A DNA stretch of 33,192 nt from UBA877 sp035506155 (GTDB lineage Bacteria; Chloroflexota; Anaerolineae; Anaerolineales; Villigracilaceae): contig DATJPX010000058.1 in the NCBI GenBank assembly GCA_035506155.1, forward strand, positions 1-33,192. Direction: 5' to 3'. The notes under the pieces are model-generated. The model did not search any database. It saw only the letters and a list, made by a program, of their open reading frames with translations, and was not told where the DNA came from. This document shows positions 7,088 to 14,653 of the stretch, piece after piece (position 1 is the stretch's first letter; each line of letters opens with the position of its first letter). The position numbers and the translations under genes are program-made.

Positions 7088-8011
7088 CTAGGGCTTTGCC
7101 AGCCGGGCAGTCAGGGCCGGCAGGAACTGCAGTACGTCCGCCACCACCAGCACGTCGGCCAGCTCGCCGATGGGGGCATCCCTGTCCTTGTTGATGGCGA
7201 CGATGAAGGCAGACTTGCGCATTCCGACCTGGTGCTGGGTGGCCCCCGAGATCCCGCAGGCCACGTAGAGCTTCGGCGCCACGGTCTGACCGGTAATCCC
7301 AACCAGGTGCGAGTCCGAGAGCCAGCCGGCGTGGACCACCGGGCGGGTGGCGGCCACCTCGCCCTTGAAGGCCTTTGCCAGTGCTTCGACCAGGCCGACG
7401 TTCTCCTTCTTGCCCAGGCCTCGCCCGGCGCTGACGATCACCTCGGCCCTGGTCAGGTCCACATCCTTCTTCTCGGCCGGGATGTAGCCGAGGAACTCGA
7501 TGCGAGCAGGAGCGGCCTCGGGGAGCTCGATCCGCTCCACCTGGGGAGAGCCGCTCCCGGGACCGGCGGCGGGGAAGGCCCCGGCCTGCAGGGTCACCAC
7601 GGCCGTTTCGGTCTGCGGGAGCACGCTCCGGCGCAGCTTGGCGTTGCAGGCGGTCACCTCGTAGCCGCCCTCCACCAGCCCGACGACTTCCGAGATCAGG
7701 GCGGCTTTCAGGCCGGCCGCCAGTCGCGGCGCCAGGTCCCAGCCATAGGAGGTATGCAGCAGGGCGATCACGTCCGGCCGTTCCTTATCGACCACTGCCA
7801 GGGCCAGGCGTTTGTGGGCGTCCGGATCGAATTCGTTGTATTTGGCGGAGTCGGCCAGGTAGATCCGCCCGGCGAAAGGCGGCAGGATGGCTTCGTTCCC
7901 GATCACCAGCAAGCTGGCCTCGACGCCAAGGCTTTCGGCAAAACCCAGCAGCTCGCGGTAGCCTTCGAGCAGCTTCCCGTCCTGGAATTCACAGATCAGC
8001 AAGGCTTTCAT
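7088..8011 (-). CDS. etfA: Electron transfer flavoprotein, alpha subunit
   Basis: 307 residues. The C-terminal half carries the FAD-binding signature: VSAGRGLGKKENVGLVEALA near residue 190, ARPVVHAGWLSDSHLVG-type loop near 213 (here TRPVVHAGW), QTVAPKLYVACGISGATQHQ near 236, and AINKDRDAPIGELADVLVVAD near 270 onward. The N-terminal half is the ETF domain. With EtfB it carries electrons one or two at a time from acyl-CoA dehydrogenases to a membrane oxidoreductase. ATG at 8011 has AGGAG 6 bases upstream, overlapping the region of the etfB stop 9 bases away. The membrane acceptor is probably the heme/FeS protein encoded upstream in the same operon. Confidence 0.96.
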   Translation of the reverse strand: MKALLICEFQDGKLLEGYRELLGFAESLGVEASLLVIGNEAILPPFAGRIYLADSAKYNEFDPDAHKRLALAVVDKERPDVIALLHTSYGWDLAPRLAAGLKAALISEVVGLVEGGYEVTACNAKLRRSVLPQTETAVVTLQAGAFPAAGPGSGSPQVERIELPEAAPARIEFLGYIPAEKKDVDLTRAEVIVSAGRGLGKKENVGLVEALAKAFKGEVAATRPVVHAGWLSDSHLVGITGQTVAPKLYVACGISGATQHQVGMRKSAFIVAINKDRDAPIGELADVLVVADVLQFLPALTARLAKP

Positions 8012-8020
8012 ATCCCGCTC

Positions 8021-8797
8021 CTAGTGGAGAACGCCCGTCTCGGACTTGAGGATGGCGACGAGCTGGTCGGCCAGCGCCCCGACCTCGCCCTCCAGGATGC
8101 GCCCGTGGGATTTCTTCTCCGGCGGGTAGAGCTTCCCGGTGCTCGACATGGGCGACTCCTTCAAGAGGTCGCCGACCGGGAAGGCCAGCAGTTCCTTCTG
8201 GCGGGCCTTCATGATGTTGGGCAAGGTGGGATAGCGGGGGGTATTCAGGTTGAGCTGGCAGGTGACCACCGCCGGAGGGCGGAAGCGCACCCGCCCGAGG
8301 ATGCCCTGTTCGAGCTCGCGGTCCGCGGTCACGGACGTCCCGTCCCAGTCGAAACTCACCAGGGTGGTGGCGCAGGCGTAGTCGAGCATCTCGGCGACGA
8401 GCGCTCCCACCTGGGCCGAGCCGCGGTCCTGGGACTGGAAACCGGTGAAGACAAAGTCGAAGGCTTTGTCCCGGGCGAAGGCGGCGATGGCGGAGGCGAT
8501 CTGCCAGGGGTCCTTCTCGTGAGCCCGGTCGTCCTGGATGTGGACGCCGCGGTCCGCGCCCATCGCCAGGGCCTTTTTGATGGCCTCCACGACCCGGGCC
8601 GGTCCGATCGAGAGGACGGTCACATCGGGGGCCCCGCCCTCCTGTTCCTTCAAACGGATGGCCTGCTCGACGGCGAACTCGTCGTACTCGTTCATCCGGA
8701 AGGCCAGGTCGCGCTCGTCCAGCCAATCCCCCGCTGCGTTCACACGGAACGAAGATTCCATGTCCGGCACCTGCTTGACGCACACCAGGATTTTCAT
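8021..8797 (-). CDS. etfB: Electron transfer flavoprotein, beta subunit
   Basis: 258 residues starting MKILVCVKQVPD, the classic EtfB N-terminus, with GGGAG 7 bases upstream of the ATG at 8797. A longer frame to 8833 exists, but its twelve extra codons lie in the palindromic repeat at 8818-8884. Other marks: MNEYDEFAVEQAIRLKE near residue 35, DFVFTGFQSQDRGSAQVG near 114 (AMP-binding loop), and the beta-subunit signature VTCQLNLNTPRYPTLPNI near 178. Binds AMP and pairs with EtfA. The gene order mutase, etfB, etfA, acyl-CoA dehydrogenase ties electron transfer to acyl-CoA oxidation. Confidence 0.96.
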   Translation of the reverse strand: MKILVCVKQVPDMESSFRVNAAGDWLDERDLAFRMNEYDEFAVEQAIRLKEQEGGAPDVTVLSIGPARVVEAIKKALAMGADRGVHIQDDRAHEKDPWQIASAIAAFARDKAFDFVFTGFQSQDRGSAQVGALVAEMLDYACATTLVSFDWDGTSVTADRELEQGILGRVRFRPPAVVTCQLNLNTPRYPTLPNIMKARQKELLAFPVGDLLKESPMSSTGKLYPPEKKSHGRILEGEVGALADQLVAILKSETGVLH

Positions 8798-8817
8798 TTT
8801 GGTACTCCCAAAATCAG

Positions 8818-8884
8818 GACCACAGATAGACACAGATGAAATGGTGCTTGATTTTTATCAAAAGATCTGTGTTCATCTGTGGTC
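8818..8884. repeat. Palindromic intergenic repeat (CACAGATGAACACAGAT type)
   Basis: Between the mutase gene and etfB lies a long inverted repeat. The left arm, 8818-8838, contains CCACAGATAGACACAGAT. The right arm, 8864-8884, reads CCACAGATGAACACAGAT on the opposite strand. The arms differ at only two inner positions and enclose an AT-rich loop (8839-8863). Text of this kind (CTGTGTTCATCTGTGG) is a familiar dispersed intergenic repeat in many environmental bacterial genomes. In RNA it would form a long hairpin between the mutase and etfB cistrons and could protect or attenuate the transcript; that role is inference. Confidence 0.85.
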
Positions 8885-8895
8885 AGAAGAAGCCT

Positions 8896-10575
8896 TTACA
8901 CCCAGGTCGGCTCGACATACTTGCCGAAGACGCCCTTCATCACCCCGACGATCTCGCCCAGGCTGGCGTACGCCCGCACGCAGTCGAGCAGGTGCGGCAT
9001 GGTGTTCTCGGTCCCCTGGCAGGCGATCCGCAGCCCATCCAGCGCCTGGCCGACCCGGCCGTTATCGCGGGTCTGGCGCAGCTTGCCCAGGCGCTCGACC
9101 TGGCGGGCGTACCCGACCGGATCCATCTGGACCAGCGGGATGGTGAGGGGCTTGTCGTCCTGGAAGTCGTTGACGCCCACGATGGTGCGGACGTGCTCGT
9201 CGATCTCGCGCTGGTAGGTGTAGGCCGCGTCGGCGATCTCCTGCTGGAAGAAGCCCCGGGCGATGGCTGGGAGCACGCCGCCGGCCTCCTCGATCCGCCG
9301 GAAATAGTCGCGAGCCTGGGCTTCCAGACGGTCCGTTTGGGCTTCGACGAAAAAGGAGCCGCCCAGCGGGTCGACCGTATTGGCGGCGCCCGACTCGGCG
9401 GCGATGATCTGCTGGGTGCGCAGGGCAATGGTGGCCGCCTGCTCGGAGGGGACCGCCAGGGCCTCATCCATCGAATTGGTGTGAAGGGACTGGGTCCCGC
9501 CCATAACGGCAGCCAGAGCCTGGAGCGCCACCCGGACGATGTTGATCTCGGGCTGCTGGGCAGTCAGGGTCATCCCGGCAGTCTGGGTGTGGAAGCGCAG
9601 AAGCCAGGAGCGCGGGGCCTTCGCCTGGAAGGTCTCGCGCATCTCATGAGCCCAGATACGCCGTGCGGCCCGGTATTTGGCGATCTCCTCGAAGAAGTCA
9701 TTGTGGGCGTTGAAGAAGAACGAGAGGCGCGGGGCGAACTCATCCACATCCATGCCGCGGGCGATGCCCCAGCGCACGTACTCCATCCCGTCCGCAAGGG
9801 TGAAGGCCAGCTCCTGGGCGGCGGTCGAGCCAGCCTCCCGGATGTGGTAGCCGGAGATCGAGATGGTGTTCCACTGCGGGACCGCTTCCGAGCCGTACTC
9901 CATCGTATCCACCACCAGGCGCATGGACGGCTCGGGTGGGAAGATGTATTCTTTCTGGGCGATGTATTCCTTCAGGATGTCGTTCTGGATCGTGCCGCGC
10001 AGCTGCGCCGGGGAAACGCCCTGCTTCTCGGCCACGGCAATGTACATGGCCCAGAGCACCGCGGCCGGCGAGTTGATCGTCATCGAGGTAGAGACCTTGT
10101 CGAGAGGAATGCCATCCAGCAGGATCTCCATGTCGGCCAGCGAGCTGACCGCCACGCCGCAGGTGCCGAACTCGCCCTCCGCCTCGGCTGCGTCGGTGTC
10201 GTAGCCCATCAGGGTGGGCAGGTCGAAGGCGATCGACAGGCCGGTGCTGCCCTGCCCGAGCAGGTACTTGAAGCGGGCGTTGGACTCCTCCGCCGTGCCG
10301 AAACCGGCGAACAGGCGCATCGTCCACAGCCGGCCGCGTGGACCGGTGGCATGGATGCCGCGGGTGTACGGATACTCGCCCGGCAGGCCCAGGTCCCGGT
10401 CGTAGTCGAATCCGTCCAGGTCGAGCGGGGTGTAGAGCCGGTTGACTTCCTCCGAGGAGGCGGTGATGAAGCTGGACTGGCGCTCGGGGGCACGCCGCAG
10501 AGTCTCGGCCAGGGTGTTCTGCTCCCAGTGGGAATAGCGCTTGCGCAGGTCGTTCAGGAATTTCGGATCGTACAT
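8896..10575 (-). CDS. B12-dependent acyl-CoA mutase, large subunit, isobutyryl-CoA-mutase-like
   Basis: 559 residues: the substrate-binding TIM-barrel subunit alone, without the C-terminal B12 domain, which must be encoded elsewhere. Start ATG follows AAGGAGAACCC. The core aligns with methylmalonyl-CoA mutase without gaps and even with the Propionibacterium MutB numbering: TMR at 85-87, TIQND with Gln197, SGYH with Tyr243 and His244. Two carboxylate-binding residues differ: Tyr89 is Phe89 and Arg207 is Gln207 (YIAQKE). The same pair, Phe and Gln, is reported for Streptomyces isobutyryl-CoA mutase, whereas 2-hydroxyisobutyryl-CoA mutase has Ile at the first site. I therefore predict a mutase for a substrate without a free carboxylate, such as isobutyryl/butyryl- or pivalyl/isovaleryl-CoA. 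An automatic label of methylmalonyl-CoA mutase would be misleading. Confidence 0.92.
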   Translation of the reverse strand: MYDPKFLNDLRKRYSHWEQNTLAETLRRAPERQSSFITASSEEVNRLYTPLDLDGFDYDRDLGLPGEYPYTRGIHATGPRGRLWTMRLFAGFGTAEESNARFKYLLGQGSTGLSIAFDLPTLMGYDTDAAEAEGEFGTCGVAVSSLADMEILLDGIPLDKVSTSMTINSPAAVLWAMYIAVAEKQGVSPAQLRGTIQNDILKEYIAQKEYIFPPEPSMRLVVDTMEYGSEAVPQWNTISISGYHIREAGSTAAQELAFTLADGMEYVRWGIARGMDVDEFAPRLSFFFNAHNDFFEEIAKYRAARRIWAHEMRETFQAKAPRSWLLRFHTQTAGMTLTAQQPEINIVRVALQALAAVMGGTQSLHTNSMDEALAVPSEQAATIALRTQQIIAAESGAANTVDPLGGSFFVEAQTDRLEAQARDYFRRIEEAGGVLPAIARGFFQQEIADAAYTYQREIDEHVRTIVGVNDFQDDKPLTIPLVQMDPVGYARQVERLGKLRQTRDNGRVGQALDGLRIACQGTENTMPHLLDCVRAYASLGEIVGVMKGVFGKYVEPTWV

Positions 10576-10595
10576 GGGTTCTCCTTGGAAACCGT

Positions 10596-11462
10596 CTAGT
10601 GGGGGCCGAGCCTGAGCTCGGGCCTGGGATCGACGGCCTTGTAGGTCTTGTTCTCTTTGTCGTACTCGATCCGCGACAGGGCGGTCTCCGGGTCGTGGAC
10701 GTAATAGATCCAGGCCTTCTCTTTCTCCACCGCTTCCAGCAGGCGGGTCTTCTCGTCGATCAGCAGCTCGGGGAAGCGGTCGTAGCCCATCGAGATCGGC
10801 AGGTGAACCCAGGCCCGCCCCGGGATCAGGTCCGAAACGTAGACCAGGCGCTCCCCGCCATAGTGCAGGTCGAAGCAGAGCAGGCCGGGGCTGTGGCCTT
10901 CGCTCGGATAGAAACCGAATTCCAGTTCGTCGAAGGAGAAGGTATCTTCCGGGCCGATCAGGGTCAGGCGGCCGGACTCCTCGAGCAGCCCGTTGAGCCG
11001 GGGGATGAAGGATGCCCGGTCCCGGATGTGCGGGTGCATCGCCCGCTCCCAGGCCAGCTCGCTGACGTAGAACTGGGCGTTCGGGAAGAGCAGGTCGGGC
11101 TCGCGGCCCTCCTGCCAGGCGCTCAACAGGCCGCCAGCATGGTCGAAGTGCAGGTGGGTCAGGAAGACGTGGGTGACCTGTTCGTGGGCGACGCCGTGAG
11201 CCGCCAGGGATTGGAGCAGCATGTGCCCGGGCTCGTCCACCCCGAAGCGTTCGCGCAGCCTGGGCTCCAGGTAGGCCCCGATCCCGGCCTCGAACAGGAC
11301 CGTGGCATCCTTCGTTTTTGCCAGCAGCGGACGGGTGGCCATGCGGATGCGGTTCCGGGCGTCGGGGGGCATCCAGCGCTCCCAGAGCGCCCGGGCGGCG
11401 TTGCCGAACATGGCCCCGCCGTCCAGTTTGTAGACGTTGCTCGGTACAGAGTAGAGTTCCAT
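10596..11462 (-). CDS. MBL-fold metallo-hydrolase
   Basis: 288 residues from the ATG at 11462, two bases after the stop of the upstream FeS gene. The metallo-beta-lactamase metal motif THLHFDHAGG gives His103, His105, Asp107 and His108; further ligands are His190 (SEGHSPG), Asp211 (VSDLIP) and His256 (YVHDP). This layout suits a dinuclear hydrolase of the AHL-lactonase/glyoxalase-II-like group. Position inside an acyl-CoA oxidation operon suggests a thioester or lactone substrate, for instance clearing a dead-end acyl-CoA, but nothing in the sequence fixes it. A longer open frame runs upstream of the chosen start but overlaps the FeS gene and has no family resemblance. Confidence 0.88.
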   Translation of the reverse strand: MELYSVPSNVYKLDGGAMFGNAARALWERWMPPDARNRIRMATRPLLAKTKDATVLFEAGIGAYLEPRLRERFGVDEPGHMLLQSLAAHGVAHEQVTHVFLTHLHFDHAGGLLSAWQEGREPDLLFPNAQFYVSELAWERAMHPHIRDRASFIPRLNGLLEESGRLTLIGPEDTFSFDELEFGFYPSEGHSPGLLCFDLHYGGERLVYVSDLIPGRAWVHLPISMGYDRFPELLIDEKTRLLEAVEKEKAWIYYVHDPETALSRIEYDKENKTYKAVDPRPELRLGPH

Positions 11463-11464
11463 GG

Positions 11465-13453
11465 TCAGGGAATGATCCTTTCGGCGAGAACTTCGGCCAG
11501 GTCGCGGACCCGCAGGCTGCCTTCGGCCCCGCCGGTCTTGATCCCGTCCTCGAACATGGTCAGGCAAAAGGGACAGTTGGAGACCAGGGTGGGCGCGCCG
11601 GTGGCCTGGGCCATCCTGACCCGTTCGACGCTGATGCGCCGGCCGGCCTTTTCCTCGGCGAAGATCCGTCCGCCGCCGGCCCCGCAGCAAAAACTATTCA
11701 GGCGGTTCTTTTCCATTTCGGTGATGTGGCCGCCGGCCGCGTTCAGGAGGGCCCGCGGCTGGTCGAGGATGCCCTGGTAGCGGCCGATGTAGCACGAATC
11801 GTGATAGGTGGCTTCGAATTCCTGCGGTCTGAGCGGCAATGCGCCGCTGCTCACCAGCCGGGCCAGGAAGACGGTGTAGTGTTCGACCTCCACTTCCAGG
11901 CCAAGCTCGCGGTAATCCCGTTTGAGGGTATTGAAGCAGTGCGGGCAGGTGGTGACGATCTTCTGCACGCCGTACGCCTTGAATTTTTCGATGTTGGCCG
12001 AGGCGGTCTGCTGGTAGAGGTATTCGTTGCCCAGCTTGCGCAGCGGCTCGCCGCAGCAGCGTTCCTCCTTGCCCAGGATGCCCACCCGCAGGCCGGCCGC
12101 CGCACAGATTTTGACGAAATTCTTCGCCACGGCCTGGTTGCGTTTATCGAAGGAGGCGTAGCAGCCGACGAAGTAGAACACGTCGATCGGACTGCCGTCC
12201 CCCAGGCGCGCCACCGGCAGGCCCTCAGCCCAATCGCCGCGGGCGGCCGGCGGCAGCCCGAACGGGTTGCCGTTGACCTCGATGTTGTTGACGGCCGGGA
12301 CGACCTCCTCGCCCGGGAATTTGCCTTCCATCAGCACCAGATGGCGACGCATCTCGATGATCTTGGTGACGTGCTCGATGTCCGCCGGGCAGACTTCCTC
12401 GCAGGCCCGGCAAGTGGTGCAAGCCCACAGCGCCTCGGGGGTGACCGCTGCGATCAGGTCGGCTCCGGGATCCTGGAAGGCGACCTGCCCGATCTGCTGG
12501 ACGATCTTCATCGGCGAAAGGGGTTTGCCGGTCGCCCAGGCCGGGCAGCGATCCTGGCAGCGCTTGCAGCTGGTGCAGGCGTCCGTGTCGTAGAGGTCCT
12601 TCCAGCTCAGCTCGGCGACCCTGGAGGCCCCAAAACTGACCGCCTCCGGTGCCTGCAGGTCGAGCGGGGCGAGCGAACCCTTCTCGCGCAGATCGGCGAA
12701 CAGGTAGTTGACCGGCGTAGCCAGCAGGTGGCGCAGCTTGGTATAGGGGATCATGGCGATGAAGCCCATGACCAGGAAGAAGTGCGACCACCACAGGACC
12801 TTGTGCAGCCCGCGCAGCGCCGGCTCGCCCAGCGGCAGGAGCAGGCGGCCGATCACCAGCCCGACCGGCGACCAGACCGCCAGGGCCGGGTTGACATTCA
12901 CCTCGGTGACCGCCATCCGGGCGCCTTCGATGACGAAGCCGGTCAGTAGGATGACCGTCAGCAGGCCAACAATGAGCGGATCCTGCCAGGTGGTGGCCAG
13001 TCCGGCCGGCTTGAGCAGGTAGCGCCGCACGCTGAAGACGATCAGCATGACCAGCACGGCCAGCCCGGCCAGGTCCAGGCTGAGCGAGTAGATTTCGTAG
13101 AAAGTCCCCTTCAGGAAGGTCAGGTCGAAGAGCGGGGCGGTGAAATCCACCTGGACCATGATCAGCAGGGTGCCCAGGAAGAGCACCAGCATCGCCCAGA
13201 AGAGGAAGGCGTGGACGATTCCGGGCAGCCTGACCAGCAGGACGCGCAACTGGCCGAAGGCCCGCCGCACCAGGCGGAGGCTGCGCCGGAAGAGCTGGTC
13301 CAGCCGGTTCAGGGGCTTGCCCTGCCGGTAGCCCCGCACACGCAGGTACACTCCGTATAGGAAGATGCCCAGGGTAAAGAGGACGAACGCGTACATGGGC
13401 AGGACCACCCCGCGCCCGACGTTCCAGTAGATTTCACGGCTGACCGGCGGCAT
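11465..13453 (-). CDS. Membrane heme b/FeS oxidoreductase, ETF:(methyl)menaquinone oxidoreductase type (EMO, DUF224-like)
   Basis: 662 residues. The N-terminal 240 residues form about five or six membrane helices of NarI-like type, with candidate heme ligands His81, His217 and His224. Two ferredoxin-type 4Fe-4S motifs follow, CTSCKRCQDRC (Cys293, 296, 299, 303) and CTTCRACEEVC (Cys345, 348, 351, 355). The C-terminal half has two CCG domains (CCGEP near 466 and CCGAGGG near 600) as in HdrD/GlpC. This architecture matches EMO, the membrane enzyme that takes electrons from reduced ETF to (methyl)menaquinone in syntrophic fatty-acid oxidisers. Its place between an acyl-CoA dehydrogenase (2 bases upstream) and etfBA supports that role. 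GGGAGGG precedes the ATG. An HdrD-like role is the alternative. Confidence 0.9.
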   Translation of the reverse strand: MPPVSREIYWNVGRGVVLPMYAFVLFTLGIFLYGVYLRVRGYRQGKPLNRLDQLFRRSLRLVRRAFGQLRVLLVRLPGIVHAFLFWAMLVLFLGTLLIMVQVDFTAPLFDLTFLKGTFYEIYSLSLDLAGLAVLVMLIVFSVRRYLLKPAGLATTWQDPLIVGLLTVILLTGFVIEGARMAVTEVNVNPALAVWSPVGLVIGRLLLPLGEPALRGLHKVLWWSHFFLVMGFIAMIPYTKLRHLLATPVNYLFADLREKGSLAPLDLQAPEAVSFGASRVAELSWKDLYDTDACTSCKRCQDRCPAWATGKPLSPMKIVQQIGQVAFQDPGADLIAAVTPEALWACTTCRACEEVCPADIEHVTKIIEMRRHLVLMEGKFPGEEVVPAVNNIEVNGNPFGLPPAARGDWAEGLPVARLGDGSPIDVFYFVGCYASFDKRNQAVAKNFVKICAAAGLRVGILGKEERCCGEPLRKLGNEYLYQQTASANIEKFKAYGVQKIVTTCPHCFNTLKRDYRELGLEVEVEHYTVFLARLVSSGALPLRPQEFEATYHDSCYIGRYQGILDQPRALLNAAGGHITEMEKNRLNSFCCGAGGGRIFAEEKAGRRISVERVRMAQATGAPTLVSNCPFCLTMFEDGIKTGGAEGSLRVRDLAEVLAERIIP

Positions 13454-13455
13454 GG

Positions 13456-14601
13456 TTACCCTCCCGAGAGCAGCGCCCGGGCGATGACCAGGCGCTGGAC
13501 CTCACTGGTGCCTTCGTAGATCTCGGTGATCTTGGCGTCCCGATACATGCGCTCGACCTCGTAATCGCTGATATAGCCGTAGCCGCCGTGGATCTGGACG
13601 GCTTCCTTGGTAACAAAGGTCGCCGTCTCGGAGGCGTGCAGCTTGCACAGGGCCGACTCGGTGGCGTAGGGTTGCTTGTTCTCCTTGAGCCAGGCGGCCC
13701 GATAGGTCAGCAGCTGGCTGGCCTGGATGCGGGCGTACATGTCGGCCAGCTTGAACTGGATGGCCTGGAAATCGCCGATCGGGCTGCCGAACTGCTTGCG
13801 CACCTTCGAATAGGCCAGCGCCCGCTCGAAGGCGCCTTCGGCAATGCCGAGCGCCTGGGCCGCCACCCCGATCCGCCCGCCGTTGAGGGTCTCCATGGCA
13901 ATCTTGAAACCCTGGCCCTCGCTCCCGAGCAGGGCTTCCTCGGGGACGCGGACGTCATTCAGGGCGAAGTTCGTCGTGTACGAGCCACGGATGCCGAGCT
14001 TGCTCTCGTTGCGCAGGATCTCCACACCTTCCGTCTCCAGGTCGACGATGAAGGCCGAGATACCCTTGTGCTTCAGGCTGCGGTCCTTCGTGGCAAAGAC
14101 GATCCCTATGCCGCGGTAGCCGCCGTTGGTGATGAAGAATTTGGTCCCGCTGAGAATGAAATGATGACCGTCCTTCCTGTACGTGCTGGCCATTCCGGCC
14201 GGATCGCTGCCGGCTTCCGGCTCGGTCAGCAGGAGGCAGCCGATCTTCTCGCCGCTGGCCAGGCGGGAAAGGTATTTTTTCTTCTGCTCCTCGCTGCCGA
14301 AATGCTGGATCGGGTCACAGGCCAGCGAAGTGTGGGCCGAGATCAGGATGCCGCTCGAGCCGCAGGCCTTGGAGACCTCCTCCACCACGATGGCATACGA
14401 GAGGATGTCCAGCCCCGAACCGCCGTAGGCCTCCGGGATGTAGCTGCCCAGCAGCCCCAGCTGGCGCATCTTGTCCACGAGCTCGTCGGGGATGTGGTGC
14501 TGCTCGTCGATCTGGATGGCCAGCGGTTGGATCTCCTTCTGGACGAAATCGCGCACGCTGCTCTGCAAGACTTTATGGTCCTGGCTTAATTCGAAATCCA
14601 T
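13456..14601 (-). CDS. Acyl-CoA dehydrogenase (first of three)
   Basis: 381 residues, start MDFELSQDHK with AAAGGA 8 bases upstream. Closely resembles butyryl-CoA/short-chain acyl-CoA dehydrogenases: VEEVSKACGSSGILISAHTS near residue 75, LLTEPEAGSDPAGM near 130, FFITNGGYRGI near 152, VQIHGGYGYISDYEVER near 335 and EIYEGTSEVQR with the catalytic Glu at E363. It stops two bases before the membrane oxidoreductase start, and follows the enoyl-CoA hydratase gene, so product, electron outlet and next enzyme are made together. Of the three dehydrogenases it looks the most standard short-chain enzyme. Confidence 0.95.
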   Translation of the reverse strand: MDFELSQDHKVLQSSVRDFVQKEIQPLAIQIDEQHHIPDELVDKMRQLGLLGSYIPEAYGGSGLDILSYAIVVEEVSKACGSSGILISAHTSLACDPIQHFGSEEQKKKYLSRLASGEKIGCLLLTEPEAGSDPAGMASTYRKDGHHFILSGTKFFITNGGYRGIGIVFATKDRSLKHKGISAFIVDLETEGVEILRNESKLGIRGSYTTNFALNDVRVPEEALLGSEGQGFKIAMETLNGGRIGVAAQALGIAEGAFERALAYSKVRKQFGSPIGDFQAIQFKLADMYARIQASQLLTYRAAWLKENKQPYATESALCKLHASETATFVTKEAVQIHGGYGYISDYEVERMYRDAKITEIYEGTSEVQRLVIARALLSGG

Positions 14602-14620
14602 GGGCGGTGTCCTTTTCTAC

Positions 14621-14653
14621 TCATTTTTTCGTTTCATCCGCATTCATCTGCGG
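14621..14653. repeat. Dispersed-repeat fragment forming the 3' end of the enoyl-CoA hydratase gene
   Basis: On the minus strand CCGCAGATGAATGCGG (14638-14653) is a small hairpin, CCGC/GCGG, followed by ATGAAACGAAAAAATGA to the stop. The CAGATGAAT text matches the type of repeat at 8818-8884, and the encoded tail QMNADE is the peptide such repeats typically give. Here it lies in frame with a conserved gene. Confidence 0.6.

Noticed and set aside
8798..8833. Twelve-codon N-terminal extension of EtfB
   Set aside because: The ATG at 8797 begins the classic MKILVCVKQVPD N-terminus behind a good ribosome site; the extension is encoded by repeat DNA.
4436..8839. Two + strand open frames of about 700 codons opposite the thiolase-like, acyl-CoA dehydrogenase and ETF genes
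   Set aside because: The opposite strand holds clearly conserved enzymes with catalytic motifs and ribosome sites; the + frames have low-complexity composition and cross gene borders.
8896..10575. Annotation as methylmalonyl-CoA mutase
   Set aside because: Fold and numbering fit, but both carboxylate-binding residues are replaced by the pair seen in isobutyryl-CoA mutase, so that substrate is unlikely.
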